Below, piece by piece: positions 49,803 through 60,700 of a stretch of 64,000 bases of DNA; the first letter of the stretch is position 1, and every line of letters begins with the position of its first letter. The stretch spans positions 8,184,001 through 8,248,000 of the forward strand of contig NC_061458.1 in assembly GCF_022581195.2 (NCBI RefSeq). Direction: 5' to 3'. The DNA comes from Helicoverpa zea. Taxonomy: Eukaryota > Arthropoda > Insecta > Lepidoptera > Noctuidae. Made by a program: the position numbers and the translations under genes. The notes beneath the pieces were generated by a model. That model searched no databases. It was not told where the DNA came from and saw only the letters and a list, made by a program, of their open reading frames with translations.

Positions 49803-51235
49803 TATTTTATTTATTTATTTATTCGACTTACACGGCTTTAACAGCCAATTACATAAATCGTAAACTTAAATTTAAATTGAAAGTTCAAAGCTTAAAAATA
49901 CAGTTAACTAAACTATTAAATAAGATTAAAAAAAAAACAAAATGAAAATAAAATAAAAACACGTTAGTAACAAATAACAAAATTAGAAATTGTTTTCACA
50001 AAACTTTAAGCATACTCCCATTAAATGGACTTTATCTTCCAATATATCGCAGTCCGGGTTGGCTTCAACGAGTTTGTTGGTCGTATTCAACACGCGCGGT
50101 ACGGGAGCCGCGGCGCGGGCTGCGGTTCGACACGGAGGCACGTCTAACAAACGATACCTCTGCGGCGGAGATAATTATTCGGCGTGTATAGTCGAATCAG
50201 CTCATTCAGGATATCAGGTGCTTCTGTCAAACCTTCACAAATGAGCATAGTTTCTATCTGGTCACACTCCCGCCTTACCGCCAACATGTTATACCCCAAA
50301 CATCCCAAAAGGAACTTGGTTGGGTAAAGATAAGGATAGTATCCGAATGTTGTCTTGTAGAGAAACCGCAAAAATGCTTTTTGCACTTTTTCTAAAAGAA
50401 GTACATACTTGGCTTCATGCGGATTCCATACAGAAGAAATGGCTTCTAATTTAGTTCGTACTAGTGCACTGTACATAAGCTTTACGACGTGTTTACTGTT
50501 AAATTCACGGGCAATGCGGAATACAAACCCTAACCTTTTAAAAGATTCCTTGGCAACCGTTGAAATATGGTCATGAAAAGGTAGCTTCAGGTCAAATGTG
50601 ACACCCAAGTCTTTCATGTTTTTCGATCTTATTATCTTAGTACCATTTATTGTACCTATAGTCAAAATATGTAACTTGGATGTCGCGTTCGACCAAAAGT
50701 CACAACACAGCAATTAGACAAATTGAATTCCATTTTATTCTGATATTTAGATCATGTATGTATGTATGTATCGTATATGGCATTTATATCGCTTTGCATG
50801 GCTTCACAGTCCGAAAGAGAGTCAACCGCACCGTAAAGCTTAAGGTCGTCCGCGTAAAGGCGACTTTCTGCGAATTTTGGGACAGATGGTAAGTCATTGA
50901 CCATGATTAGGAAAATAAGAGGCCAAAGTATTGACCCTTGACCTACACCGGAACGCGTATGGTAGAGCTGGGAATCGTTGACACCAAGCCTTACAAATTG
51001 CTGACGGTCCCGGAGATAGTCGGCTAGAAATCGGAGTAGATTAGGACAGAACCCAATGGCACTAAGTTTTGAAAGCAAGATGGCATTATTGACTTTGTCA
51101 AAGGCTTTACGAAAATCAAAATAAAGCACGTCTACCTGGCGTTTTCTATCAAGATGTTTTGATTTGTTCTCAATAACTGTCTGTTGGTATTAACAGACCT
51201 CTTGCATCTAAAACCGTGTTGATTGTTTTCTAATA
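49803..51235 (-). mobile_element. Jockey/CR1-like LINE fragment between SPH-A and SPH-B
   Basis: On the minus strand it runs from RT motifs at the right to an (aaat)n tail at 49803-49822 on the left, so it is 5'-truncated. The empty site is present at about 44325-44365, where the same flanks (atcacaagatctgaataattt and agaagcctacc) meet without it. A (atgt)n microsatellite interrupts the coding part near 50754-50770. Clade from the RT motifs; not tested. Confidence 0.8.
50144..51235 (-). pseudogene. Jockey/CR1-like reverse transcriptase, partial and broken
   Basis: In minus-strand order: ENNQHGFRCKRSVNTN (51160-51235), then YFDFRKAFDKVNNAILLSKL, GVGQGSILWPLIFLIMVNDL and the catalytic LYADDLKLYG (50752-51129), then KDLGVTFDLKLPFHDHIS and a C-terminal part (50144-50640). 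These are RT blocks 2 to 7 and the thumb. The endonuclease is missing. Frame changes occur near 51130 and in 50640-50760, where stop codons and the atgt microsatellite lie. The catalytic aspartates are present, but the gene cannot make a whole protein. Confidence 0.8.
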
Positions 51236-51240
51236 AAGAG

Positions 51241-51985
51241 ACGCCTACCTTGCCTGATACTAATTTTAGAAGTTTGTTGGATCTGCCCTTTGCTAGAGCC
51301 AAAGAACAGCAGTTTATTAATCCCCGCTTATCAGCTGTCCGTGCCTTGGTAGGCAAAAATACCGGAATCTCAACACCACTGTGGGTGCTCTACTAAACTC
51401 ATAAGCTCGTGGTTATATTCAATGGTCCAAGACAAAAAAAAACTTTTCAAAATCTAAATACTTACGAAAAAAGTCACGTTTATTCTGTTGTCAATTTATC
51501 GATGTACGTATTTGAACCTACTTTAATAAAAGCCTCGTCAATAGGAATAATATAAGCCCAAACACGATTTAGTTAACATATTCAGTTGTCGAGTTCCCTC
51601 GACCTTCTCTGGCTTCCATCATCAGGTCAGCGCCAAACCCCCACTGTTGAAAAGTGCTATCAGGTATATACCCGAGTGTCAAGTTTTTTACTCTATGTAT
51701 GGCTACAACTTTCGATAGTTGCCCTCGATTTCTCAGGGTTTCTATCATTAGATCCTTTCCTGATGAATATGGGACCACTTCGGAAGTAACCATATCAAAC
51801 AATAAAAATCCAAAAAAAAAATATACGGTCGAATTAAGAACCTCCTACTTCTGAGGAAGTCCTTTAAAAAAAAACATAATTACTTTCAAATAACATTTAT
51901 TGAAGATGAAATAAATTATAAATTATATTAGTGAGATATTAACATTAAAAAATAATTATTCCTCCTTAGCTACTTTAAGAAGCTT
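51241..51985 (-). repeat. SPH-B 3' flank with a LINE-derived repeat inside
   Basis: 51241-51466 and 51838-51985 match the 3' flank of SPH-A (44350-44719: cttgcctgatactaatttta, gggtgctct, tcataagctcgtggttatat, aaaacataatt, AATAAA). Between them, 51467-51837 holds a dispersed repeat on the minus strand (gaaaccctgagaaatcgagg, then gcaactatcgaaag; cgagggaactcga) of the same family as 55965-56510 and 63541-63905. SPH-A keeps only the repeat's aacctcctcctttt end, so loss in A is possible. Confidence 0.7.
51896..51901 (-). terminator. Polyadenylation signal of SPH-B
   Basis: AATAAA on the minus strand, 85 bases after the stop codon, in the same context as in SPH-A. Confidence 0.7.
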
Positions 51986-54838
51986 CTAGGTTATGATTTT
52001 AGAAGCTATGACTACAAACGCAGTTAACAAAGCTATTCCAGGTTGCACGATTGAGGGTGCACCGTTCATGACTCGATTAATCCATGGGATGTACATGGCC
52101 ACCTTAGTGTAAACCTCAGTAAATTCTATCCTAGAACAGTTTAGGGTCTTGACAGCAATGCCCGTAAGGCTATCATGGCAGACCAAGGGGTTGCCAATAT
52201 CGCCCTGGAACAATAAAACAGTCATTCATTAGTATCTAATTTCCAGATAATAATGCTGTGTTGTAGTAAGTCGCTGCTTGCTCTGGAAATAATCTGAAAG
52301 ACATGTGGACTTTGTGAAGGTACCATGTCAAATGAACTTTTACTGATGCAGATAAGATCCATGTTATCAACTTTTTATCTTCAATTTTATTGCTTGCAAT
52401 CGATTGACAGACCTCGGGACTATAGAGTCCCGGATTTTTGGGAGGTGAACGCGGGGCCAAAGCCAACACGCTGAAGCCCTTTTGAGACTACTTTAATGAA
52501 ATGGTGACACAAAACCGACGATTATCGATCACTATAGAAATGTACCCAAGGACAATCGCCGGTTCTGTGCTAAACTATTACTAACTATGGATGAAAACTA
52601 CTTGGGCTATTGTGATGGGATGCTAATGGGCTGGGAATGGGGAAACTATTAATACTATTGCTATATTATTATATTTTACGTACAGTGCACCCAACTGCTA
52701 TTGATTTATCGGGGTACGCGCAGATCATACTGGGTAGTAGAACGAGTTGGTAAGGCGGAGGAAGAGTATTGAACGCACGCTCACAATCATGCCAATCAAG
52801 AATTGATTGGATTGAGTATACTAATTCCGCACTTTCCTGAAACAAAAAAAAATATATACATACAATTCAAAGTACATAACAATAAGTAATATAACGAATA
52901 GCTGATGATATTAATGTGAGTTATGTGTTAAATACATAAATTAATGATGCTTTATAACCATAATCCATTTACAGATGTTCAGCTGGTAGCTGGTGTCCAT
53001 CTATCTACAGTTACATAAAGCAAGCAGTCTGGTAGAACTGCATCGGCTATTAGCTTTCTTGGTCTATACTTACAGTGGCTGATGAGTTTCGACTTCCCCA
53101 ACCCGATAGTTCGCAGACTCCGAATTCTTCAGGACTAACTTCTCTTTCAGATAAAGGGACTGGTTTCACCACGTTGTTGGGGAATGGAACGGTGAGCTGA
53201 AAGAGATATTCATATTTAATATTCAGATGCAAGATTCAAGGATCTAAAACGTATTTTATTTTGTCGATTCATTTACATTTAAATCAGTTAGCTTAGCCTG
53301 TGGTTATGTAACCTCTGTCTGTTATTCATAGTTATCGTTATCCATAGGAAGCAAGCCAAACAATATACTAGCAAACCGATTACTCACGGTTATAACAGCG
53401 ATATCATCAGCAAACGGTTGGCTTGTCAAGTATGAGGGGTGAACTCTGATGTTTGAGATACTCCGAACGTGATCTTCAGATGCGTCGTTAGTAAGCAACA
53501 CTGAACCAGCGAACACACGGAATTCAGCCACGTTAATAGGTGTGAGCGCACTGAAAAACATCAACAGATTAAAGCATGTAAAAAAGAATTCGCAAATTAT
53601 ATTCAAGCAGTGCGTAGCAAATGCTGAATCTAGTTAAGACTAGAAACTGATCCTGACATAGTTTGGGAAAAGGCTAAGCTGTATGAGGGTTTGCGTTATT
53701 GTTTCTAGCGCGATTCTCCTTTCTGTGATATATGAAAGCCAATTTCTTTAGAACCATATTCGCGTATTTACCCATTGTTATAATTGAAGGTGCACGATGC
53801 AGCTGTCAGTGCATGCTGGTATGAGATCAGAGCCCCTCCACATCTGTGTCCTCGTCTATAATCTTGTATTTTGCTTAATTCTTGCAGTGAAATCTGAAAT
53901 AATTTAATGTTATTGAAGCGAATTGTGAGAGAAAAATACAAACAATTATCCTCTTTTTTTAATAATCATTAAGCATTTCAATTATAAATACATTTTCGTT
54001 ATATCGATGCCAATCAATTCACTTTACCTCCTAAAGTAAACTTACCATATATTTGAACACGCCCTCTGGTGAAACAAATCCACCTACGATTCGGTTTGAA
54101 TCAACGGCATTTGAAGAGACTGCCACAATCACTGAAAATAATATTTGTTGTAGATATATGTATTTGTCGTTATTATGGCCATAAAATAATGTGTATATTT
54201 ATTACGTTTAAGGGCCCGTTCAAACAGACCAGCTCGGAGAGCATCGACGCGCATTTTTCTATGTATGCAAATTGTGTCAAACGTCAAGAAAAAATACGCG
54301 ATCGGAGCCGGTCGGCTCCCCTTTTTATTTCACACCGAGCGCCTTTGAGCATTCTTAGTGACACAAGCAGTGCACATCCAAAAATAAACCTTACTACAAG
54401 TACCAAGTACTCGATTTTCAACGTGTTAAGGATTTGCTCTTCTCTCCGACACAGTTTAAATCTTTACCGTGTCTCCGAGCCGGTCTGTCTGAACGTACCC
54501 CAAACATTAAAAAGGTTATGGAAGAATCTAGCAGTAAAAATTCACTTATTTCATAAAGTTGTTCAATCACATGGCGACACCCTCGTAAGTTGAGACCTTC
54601 ATCTGCTACTCTTTCTCAGCTTTCACGAGGTTCTCGTCTTGCGAACGGTGACATCGACTACGATCGCGCGCCACGTCAGTCGATCGATCACCACTAGGAA
54701 TATCAGGCTTATTAGCTAGCCCTAGGTACCGATACCAAATACAACGTGACATGGTTATTTTCGAGAATTTACTATTATTATCATGTATAGGTACTTACCA
54801 CTGAGTGCAATTGCAAATAAAATCAGAAAATACCCCAT
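51986..54838 (-). CDS. SPH-B: inactive S1 serine protease homolog with hydrophobic tail
   Basis: Seven exons, 301 codons: 54838-54799, 54131-54046, 53893-53772, 53550-53388, 53196-53074, 52836-52684, 52204-51986, with the same phases as SPH-A. Signal peptide MGYFLILFAIALS, activation site NR|IVGG at residue 27-31, TAASC at 73-76 (His lost), DDIAVIT with Asp132 kept, GWGSRN, and GDIGNP at 230-235 (Ser replaced by Ile232). The tail NGAPSIVQPG plus IALLTAFVVIA again looks like a GPI signal. Exon 3 encodes the same peptide as in SPH-A; exon 6 differs at more than 40 percent of its codons (ILDWHDCERAFNTLPPPYQL here). The C220-loop part of exon 7 also differs. Eight cysteines for four disulfides are kept. 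The frame is intact, so the gene is probably expressed; its function is unknown. Confidence 0.88.
52400..52650. repeat. Repeat insertion in SPH-B intron 6
   Basis: The flanks (cttcaattttattgcttgca and aaactattaatactattgct) align with SPH-A intron 6, which lacks this block. It contains actatagagtcccggattttt, gaacgcggggccaaagccaa and aaaccgacgattatcgatca, a dispersed lepidopteran repeat. Superfamily unknown. Confidence 0.6.
54211..54501. mobile_element. MITE in SPH-B intron 1, about 290 bp, Harbinger-like
   Basis: The ends are gggcccgttcaaacagacc and, reversed, gggtacgttcagacagacc, then agctcggaga / ggctcggaga. SPH-A has the empty site (acgtttaaacattgaaaagg, 49017-49036). Left flank TAA and right flank CAA fit a TAA duplication with one later change. 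The inner 250 bases are noncoding. Confidence 0.8.
54575..54725 (-). pseudogene. LINE nuclease-domain fossil in SPH-B intron 1
   Basis: Copy of the fossil at 49085-49260 in SPH-A, more decayed: the minus strand keeps the VDVTV-like core around gtagtcgatgtcaccgttcg but has lost bases. Its equal position in both genes shows that it was present before duplication. Confidence 0.65.
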
Positions 54839-54963
54839 TTCTTGACCACAATCAACAACTTAACTAGATAACCAAAAAAAAATATAAAAAGAAAAAATAT
54901 ATATTTTTAACTATCACACATTGCAATATTTGATTAAATTATGTTCTTTTTCTTCGTATTGTC

Positions 54964-54992
54964 ATTATATATACAATTTTAATCTTATCTGA
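54964..54992 (-). promoter_or_regulatory. SPH-B promoter: GATA site and TATA box
   Basis: On the minus strand cagataagatt (54981-54991) and gtatatataa (54965-54974), spaced as in SPH-A. The start codon is about 127 bases downstream of the TATA box. Confidence 0.65.
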
Positions 54993-55039
54993 CAAAAAAG
55001 GGATAATGATATATTTTAAGCAGATAAAAAAGGTAAAGT

Positions 55040-55200
55040 CCCTATATTTTAACTGCAATAAAAGTTTTTTCTCCTGCATTGATTAGAAACAGTAATTCGT
55101 TAGTTTTGCTTAGCGTCTTAAGTGTATCAATATACACTTAAGACGAAGTACGTCATTATAAATTGTTAAAAAAACATAATTAGCGATTCTCGTCCAGCTA
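55040..55200 (-). repeat. SPH-B 5' flank, shared with SPH-A and the gap-side copy
   Basis: The blocks ttttaactgcaat, ctcctgcattgattagaaac and agtaattcgttagtttt correspond to 49573-49640 and 44120-44180. A small inverted repeat (cttaagtgtat / atacacttaag, 55119-55143) is new here. Confidence 0.7.
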
Positions 55201-55318
55201 TGTTGAAATAGACTTTATTATGGTAAAACAAGCTTTTAATGCTCTATTTCTTATTCTTATTAGAGCCTATTTGGGTTCTCTAACCATCTCATTTTGTTAC
55301 CGCTATTGTATCGTCCCA

Positions 55319-55405
55319 TTGCTGGGCTGCGGCCTCCTCTCACGCGGAGAAGGATTGAACGTTAATCACCACGCTTGCCCAATGCGGGTTGGTGATTTAA
55401 CCATT
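55319..55405 (+). repeat. LINE-derived repeat fragment
   Basis: cccattgctgggctgcggcc then tcctctcacgcggagaagga and ccaatgcgggttggtgattt is the very common lepidopteran LINE-derived repeat (usual form ctgttgggcacaggcctcct). Related pieces are at 62065-62210 and 42119-42172 (minus). Confidence 0.7.
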
Positions 55406-55557
55406 ATCTCCTGGTAAAACTCAATACGGTTTTGGTTCTAGATAAATCGATGTATGAACTTTAATGGAATTAACTTGCTGCTCTGATGACGCAGCAAAAG
55501 ATAACTATTTGCGGCATTAACAAATAAAGTAGGTATACCTACATACATACTCAGATG

Positions 55558-55615
55558 CATCCGGCAGACTGGAAGCCGACCCCAACATAGTTGGGAAAAT
55601 GCTCGGGAGATGATG
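55558..55615 (+). repeat. SINE 3'-end fragment
   Basis: cagactggaagccgacccca, acatagttgggaaaatgctc and gatgatgacga are the 3' end of the SINE seen whole at 58893-59288. Confidence 0.75.
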
Positions 55616-55964
55616 ACGATATCCTTGGACTGTATAGTTTATTATAGACAGAAAGGAATATTATAGGATACTTGTACTCTCACAAAGTTCATTTACCAAC
55701 CAATCAACTTACTGATATGGACTCATTTCTGTTTACTTACTCAAAAGTCAATAGATTTTCTATTGTTTCTAATCTTCAATGTCTACTCTGTTTAGGGGAA
55801 ACACCTAGGAACTAATCAAATATTTTGTACAAGCATTTTCCCTATTGGTCTGGTTGTTCTGATAACAAGAATACAGCTAACAATAATATTGCACATAATC
55901 GAAATCTAAATAATGATAAAAAGATAACTTAATTGCCATTGTCTTAAGATAGCGTGGTTGACGG

Positions 55965-56510
55965 TGCTTGTAGACCGTGATAAAAATACCGTCACCAAGA
56001 ATGAAATTAGCTCAAATACGTAGTATTTGCTATCTATCGATGTGGATGTCCGTTGATTTTCTGTCGTCTCCATCGTCAGTTAAGGTACCCGACGTTGTCT
56101 CTAATAAATACTAATATCGAGTTTTCGTCCGATGTGTGCCTATAATTTTCAAGTGTTGCCCTCAGGGATTTCATCATTAAATCCTGACCTCCGGGGCTGC
56201 GGGTTGTTCGAAAGAGGTACCGCGGCCCTAGCACATAAGAAGGCCTACGACGGAACACGACGGCTTTTAGTCAGTAAGAGTCTGACACTCCCTCACCGCT
56301 GCTAACCCACAGCGGGAGGGGTCATTTGATGATTTTTTACGTCGTTAAAAAAAATAATAAATAAAAAATCCTGACCTGGTGAAAAAGGAACTGACAGTAT
56401 ACTTTTTATTGAAAGAATTTTCCAAATCGGTCTAGTCGTCTTAGTAAAATTGAGTAGCAAAGACAAAAAGATAAATTACCGAAACCTCCTCCTTTTTGGG
56501 AAGTTGGTTG
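55965..56510 (-). repeat. Dispersed LINE-derived repeat, interrupted by R1-like copy 3
   Basis: On the minus strand it contains tgatgaaatccctgagggca, gcacacatcgg and tgacgatggagacgacagaa, matching 63541-63905 (gatgatgggaaccctgagaa) and 51541-51800. It is split at 56192/56366 by the R1-like insertion. Confidence 0.6.
56193..56365 (+). mobile_element. R1-like LINE copy 3, only the 3' UTR
   Basis: About 173 bases matching 881-1047 of copy 1 (ggggctgcgggttgttcgaa, ccctcaccgctgctaaccca, ggtcatttgatgatttt), with an A-rich tail. The target duplication aaatcctgacct is at 56181-56192 and 56366-56377. It is a strongly 5'-truncated retrotransposition into an older repeat. Confidence 0.93.
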
Positions 56511-57758
56511 ATGACCAGTAATGCTGGACTGACAGTTTTCAGTAAGCTTAGGTAACTGTAGAGAGTAAAGTGAAACGATTTAATATATTTATTACCTATT
56601 TATTTGCCAAGAATATGATACACAGATACATGTTATATCACAACACGGATATAAGATATATGCAATTGTCACTTCATCAAATATGTTGCATAAATATTAT
56701 AGGCATGGTTTTGATAAATTATGAGAGTTAGTAATGAAGTCAAAGAATAGGAACAGAAGACAAGTAGAACGACAGTTGACTGAAAGATCAGTTTCTAAAT
56801 TGACTTTTACTATATTCCGTTAGGAACATAGTAAAAATCTTATCAGAATATTTAGATAAGTCCTGGTAGACTATACCGACCAACATACATAATAATGATT
56901 ATAGGATCGTTTTGTTCCCATCTTAACTTATTCTGCAGTAAGCTTCGAGCATGTTGTATAAAAAATATAGTCTATAGAACTCACGAAGACCATAGTTGTA
57001 GATCAAAGAAGTTCAAAGAACAATGTCAGGTTTCGGCCCACCCAATCAACTTTTAAAACTAAATTCTCACGGGCACAAAGTTCTTTACTACAACAATTTA
57101 AATATAAAATACTAACTTCTTATAAAATATTTAATTGTTATCTAGAACTTTTCAAAAAAAAAATCATTTTAATAAGTAATTATTTTGTTTATCGAGTTCA
57201 GGTTTTTCGTTTTAGTAATTTGGAATAATTTGGTTTTGAGAAGTTCAATGCAAAAGTGGAAAATATAGAAAAGCTTCTGACATTAAACTACACAAAAAAC
57301 TGTAAGAATTTTCACTGTACATGAAATATTTTTATTGAGCCTAAGTTACTATGGAAGTCTGACATTGTTCTTTAATCGATTTATAGATAGCTTCAAGGAT
57401 TGCACAATATACTTAAAAATGTATAAAATAAAAGTAAATACCGATATTGTAACTATATCCGTACCACCAGGCATAAATATTAGACACAAAATAGTTGAAA
57501 TTATAAGAAAGAAAACGAAATTGTTAACGTAATGTTAATGGAAGCGGTTAAAGTTTTTATTTTCTCATAAGGCATAGTGTATTTTGATCACTTTTCAGCA
57601 TATTGCAGTGGCAGACAATGTTGTCTTCAAATAGCATTATTGGTCTACAAAAAAATTTCATTCGAACCAAAAGGTCGTTTCAACTAACATTACGTCAATA
57701 AAGAATAAAGTAATAGAGGAACACAAACAATTGACAACACACAGACTGAATTTTGGTA
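56511..57758. other. AT-rich spacer between SPH-B and SPH-C
   Basis: No supported gene. The plus frame at 57335-57532 has no domain. It ends at the 3' flank of SPH-C. Confidence 0.5.
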
Positions 57759-57764
57759 TTTATT
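57759..57764 (-). terminator. Polyadenylation signal of SPH-C
   Basis: AATAAA on the minus strand, about 22 bases after the stop codon; another aataaa-like site follows further left near 57700. Confidence 0.5.
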
Positions 57765-57786
57765 ATTTTATAAACATTATATTATC

Positions 57787-60700
57787 TTATGACATTGATG
57801 TTACAATTTGAACGAGCGCGAATATCGCTAGCAGACCAACACCAGCTTGATAAGTACACGCTCCGCTTGTTTCGTCACTAACTCCGAAGACGGTTTCGTT
57901 CAACCAAGCAACGTGGCTGAACACTCTAGAGTATACGTCAGGGACTGCTGTCAATAATGGAGATGTGCAGTCCTTTGACAAGAAAAGAACGCCCTGCAGA
58001 TAGTCGCCGCAAACCAATGGGTTTCCAAGGTCACCCTGAAAACGAATCAATGTATGAGTTTTGCGCTTAGTTTAAAAACTTCGGATACTATTATGAGAAT
58101 CGTTTTGAAATTGTTGTTTGGTGTGAAAAAGGTAACCATTTTGAACATAAAATTAAATCATTATGCTACTCAATAGAACACAATTCAAAGATTACTCAAA
58201 TAGATTATATCGCGTCTACTATCGAGTGATAGCAAAAAAGAGTGAGTTGCGAAAAAAGAGTAGTTATATTGAATAGATGAGTTTATTTTATAAGACATAA
58301 TTAAAGGTGCTTACATGACATCCAGTACTGTTTGTTATCGGCATAGCACAGAGCATGTTGGGCTGCATTGCAATTGTAGTTCCCATTCCATAGTAGGCAG
58401 TAGCGCAATGCGAGCTTAAAGTCACTCGGCTTTGAATAAACATCAACTGGTAACTCGCCTAAAAACGTTTTTACTACATTAGGATGAAAGTTAATGAGCA
58501 ACAAATTAGAATAAAAATAATTTGCCAAATTTCACCTATTAATGAGAAAATAATTATTTTTTATTATAGATATAGATTGTAACTTTACTGTGACTTACAC
58601 TGGCTGACGCATTTTGGGCTCCCCAACCAGGAGTATGGCAAACTGCTAGATGTGTCACTGAGATGTCTTCAGTGGGAAGTCTCAGGACACTTACAGCAAT
58701 GCTTGAGAACGGACTAACAGTCTGAAAGTAGAAATGAATTCAGTTATAATACAACAAATAAATGACTGGTATCAGGGGCGTAGCTACCGCCGTATCTGCC
58801 GTGTCAATTATACGGGGCCCCCGGGCCACGGGGCCCCAAAAGTGTGTAAAGAAAGAAAATAAAACTTTTTAATTTATTTTATTTTACAAATGCAAAATCA
58901 AATCCTAGTGTAGCCTAGTGGGTAAAGGACCAACCTCTCAAGTATGAGGGCGCAGGTTCGATCCCAGGTCAGACAAGTACCAATGCAACTTTTCTAAATT
59001 TGTATGTACTTTCTAAGTATATCTTAGACACCATGGACTGTGTTTCGGATGGCACGTTAAACTGTAGGTCCCGGCTGTCATTGAACATCCTTGGCAGTCG
59101 TTACGGGTAGTCAGAAGCCAGTAAGTCTGACACCATTCTAACCAAGGGGTATCGGGTTGCCCGGGTAACTGGGTTGAGGAGGTCAGATAGGCAGTCGCTT
59201 CTTGTAAAGCACTGGTACTCAGCTGAATCCGGTTAAACTGGAAGCCGACCCCAACATGATTGGGAAAAGGCTCGGAGGATGATGTTTTTTTTACAAATGT
59301 CGAAATTCTATAAAGCAATTCCAACAAATGATTAAATAAATCAGTTTGCCGAAAAAAAGGCAAGGAGAGTGAATATGATTTTTATTTGTGAAATGCTTTT
59401 AAATTATGTTATGATAAATCTAGACACACGGCAGTGTGTCCGCCAAGTTCGAGCAAAAAAAGCGACACACCGGCCGTGGGTTATATTACACGAACCATTT
59501 CGGGCCAAATTCGACCCCCTGTAACTCAAAATCTATTTTATTTACGCATATCAAATTTCTAGTATCTATTGAGACCCCCTCACTTATCTAAAATACAAAA
59601 TTTCATTAATATACCTATTGTAGGTCTTGAGATATTGACGTCAGAAAATCGCTATTTTTACTATACACTCACTGACTGACTGATTCACTGACTCACTCAT
59701 CAAAAACCTAGACCACTTCCAATGGTCGTATTGACTTGAAATTTGGCATAGAGGTAGGTCTTTATGTCAAGGTAAAGGGAAAAATCTGAAAATGGCCAAG
59801 TGGGAGTCGGTTTCAAAATAATGAAGGTGTTTTATACCCGGTGTAAATTTATACCCCTAAGGAACTAAAACGAACTAAATTTATCTATATTTATATAATA
59901 TATCTTCGAATGGTTTGTATTTAGTTTAGTTAGAAGTAAAATAGTGTAGTTAGAAGTAAAATAAAAATCTGAAAACGGCCAAGTGTGAATCACTTTCGAA
60001 AATAACGAATGTGTAACTTTGATCCACGAACATAATATATGATAACATGTCATGTCAGTCAGTTGGTAAATCTAGTCCATTTAGTTAATCTAGTTCATTT
60101 CTTTGTAAGAAACATAGTGCATATTAGAAAATCTAAAAGATAGTATAAATGAGACATTCCTTTAACTAACTTCATCATAAGAAAAAAATAAAATAAACAA
60201 CCTTACAAAAATAAATGAAATCCCACCCAAAACAAAAATGTGAAAGACTGCCAAGTTCGATAATATGGGAATGCTTCGCCTATAAAAGAAGTGAGATCTG
60301 AATAAGTACCAAGTTCCATACACATACCTCAGTTAAAAATAGTTACTTTTTAATGATGTTACTTGGCAAGTTTTAATAGAAAATTAAATACTTGATTCAT
60401 TGCGTTTAGTAGGTTTATAACAAGGTGTATGAAAACTTTCCAAGTAACATCATTAAAAAGTAACTATTTTTAACTGAGGTATGTGTATGGAACTTGGTAC
60501 TTATTCAGATCTCACTTCTTTTATAGGCGAAGCATTCCCATATTATCGAACTTGGCAGTCTTTCACATTTTTGTTTTGGGTGGGATATTTCTTTTCACAA
60601 TATTTTTTTTATTTTCTGAAAAATCTTTACCCCCATATAAGGGCCTCCAAACAATTTTTTTATACGGGGCCCCGACAAGGCACGCTACGCCACTAACTGG

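Larger units (their letters stand above)
58773..60695. mobile_element. hAT-like element in SPH-C intron 4, 1.9 kb, noncoding
   Basis: The ends are caggggcgtagc and, reversed, tagtggcgtagc, with subterminal atacggggcccc on both sides. The 8-base duplication actggtat is at 58765-58772 and 60696-60703. Eight-base duplications and CAG-type ends are typical for hAT. There is no transposase. A SINE, a dispersed repeat (59405-59850) and a foldback have inserted inside it. Confidence 0.85.

Noticed and set aside
54069..54593. 174-codon plus-strand frame
   Set aside because: It crosses exon 2 of SPH-B in antisense, a MITE and intron sequence; no domain.
58301..58528. 75-codon frame on the minus strand in SPH-C as read from its ATG
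   Set aside because: It uses the wrong frame. The exon 58458-58315 read in phase 0 gives the conserved cysteines and joins the next exon in phase.
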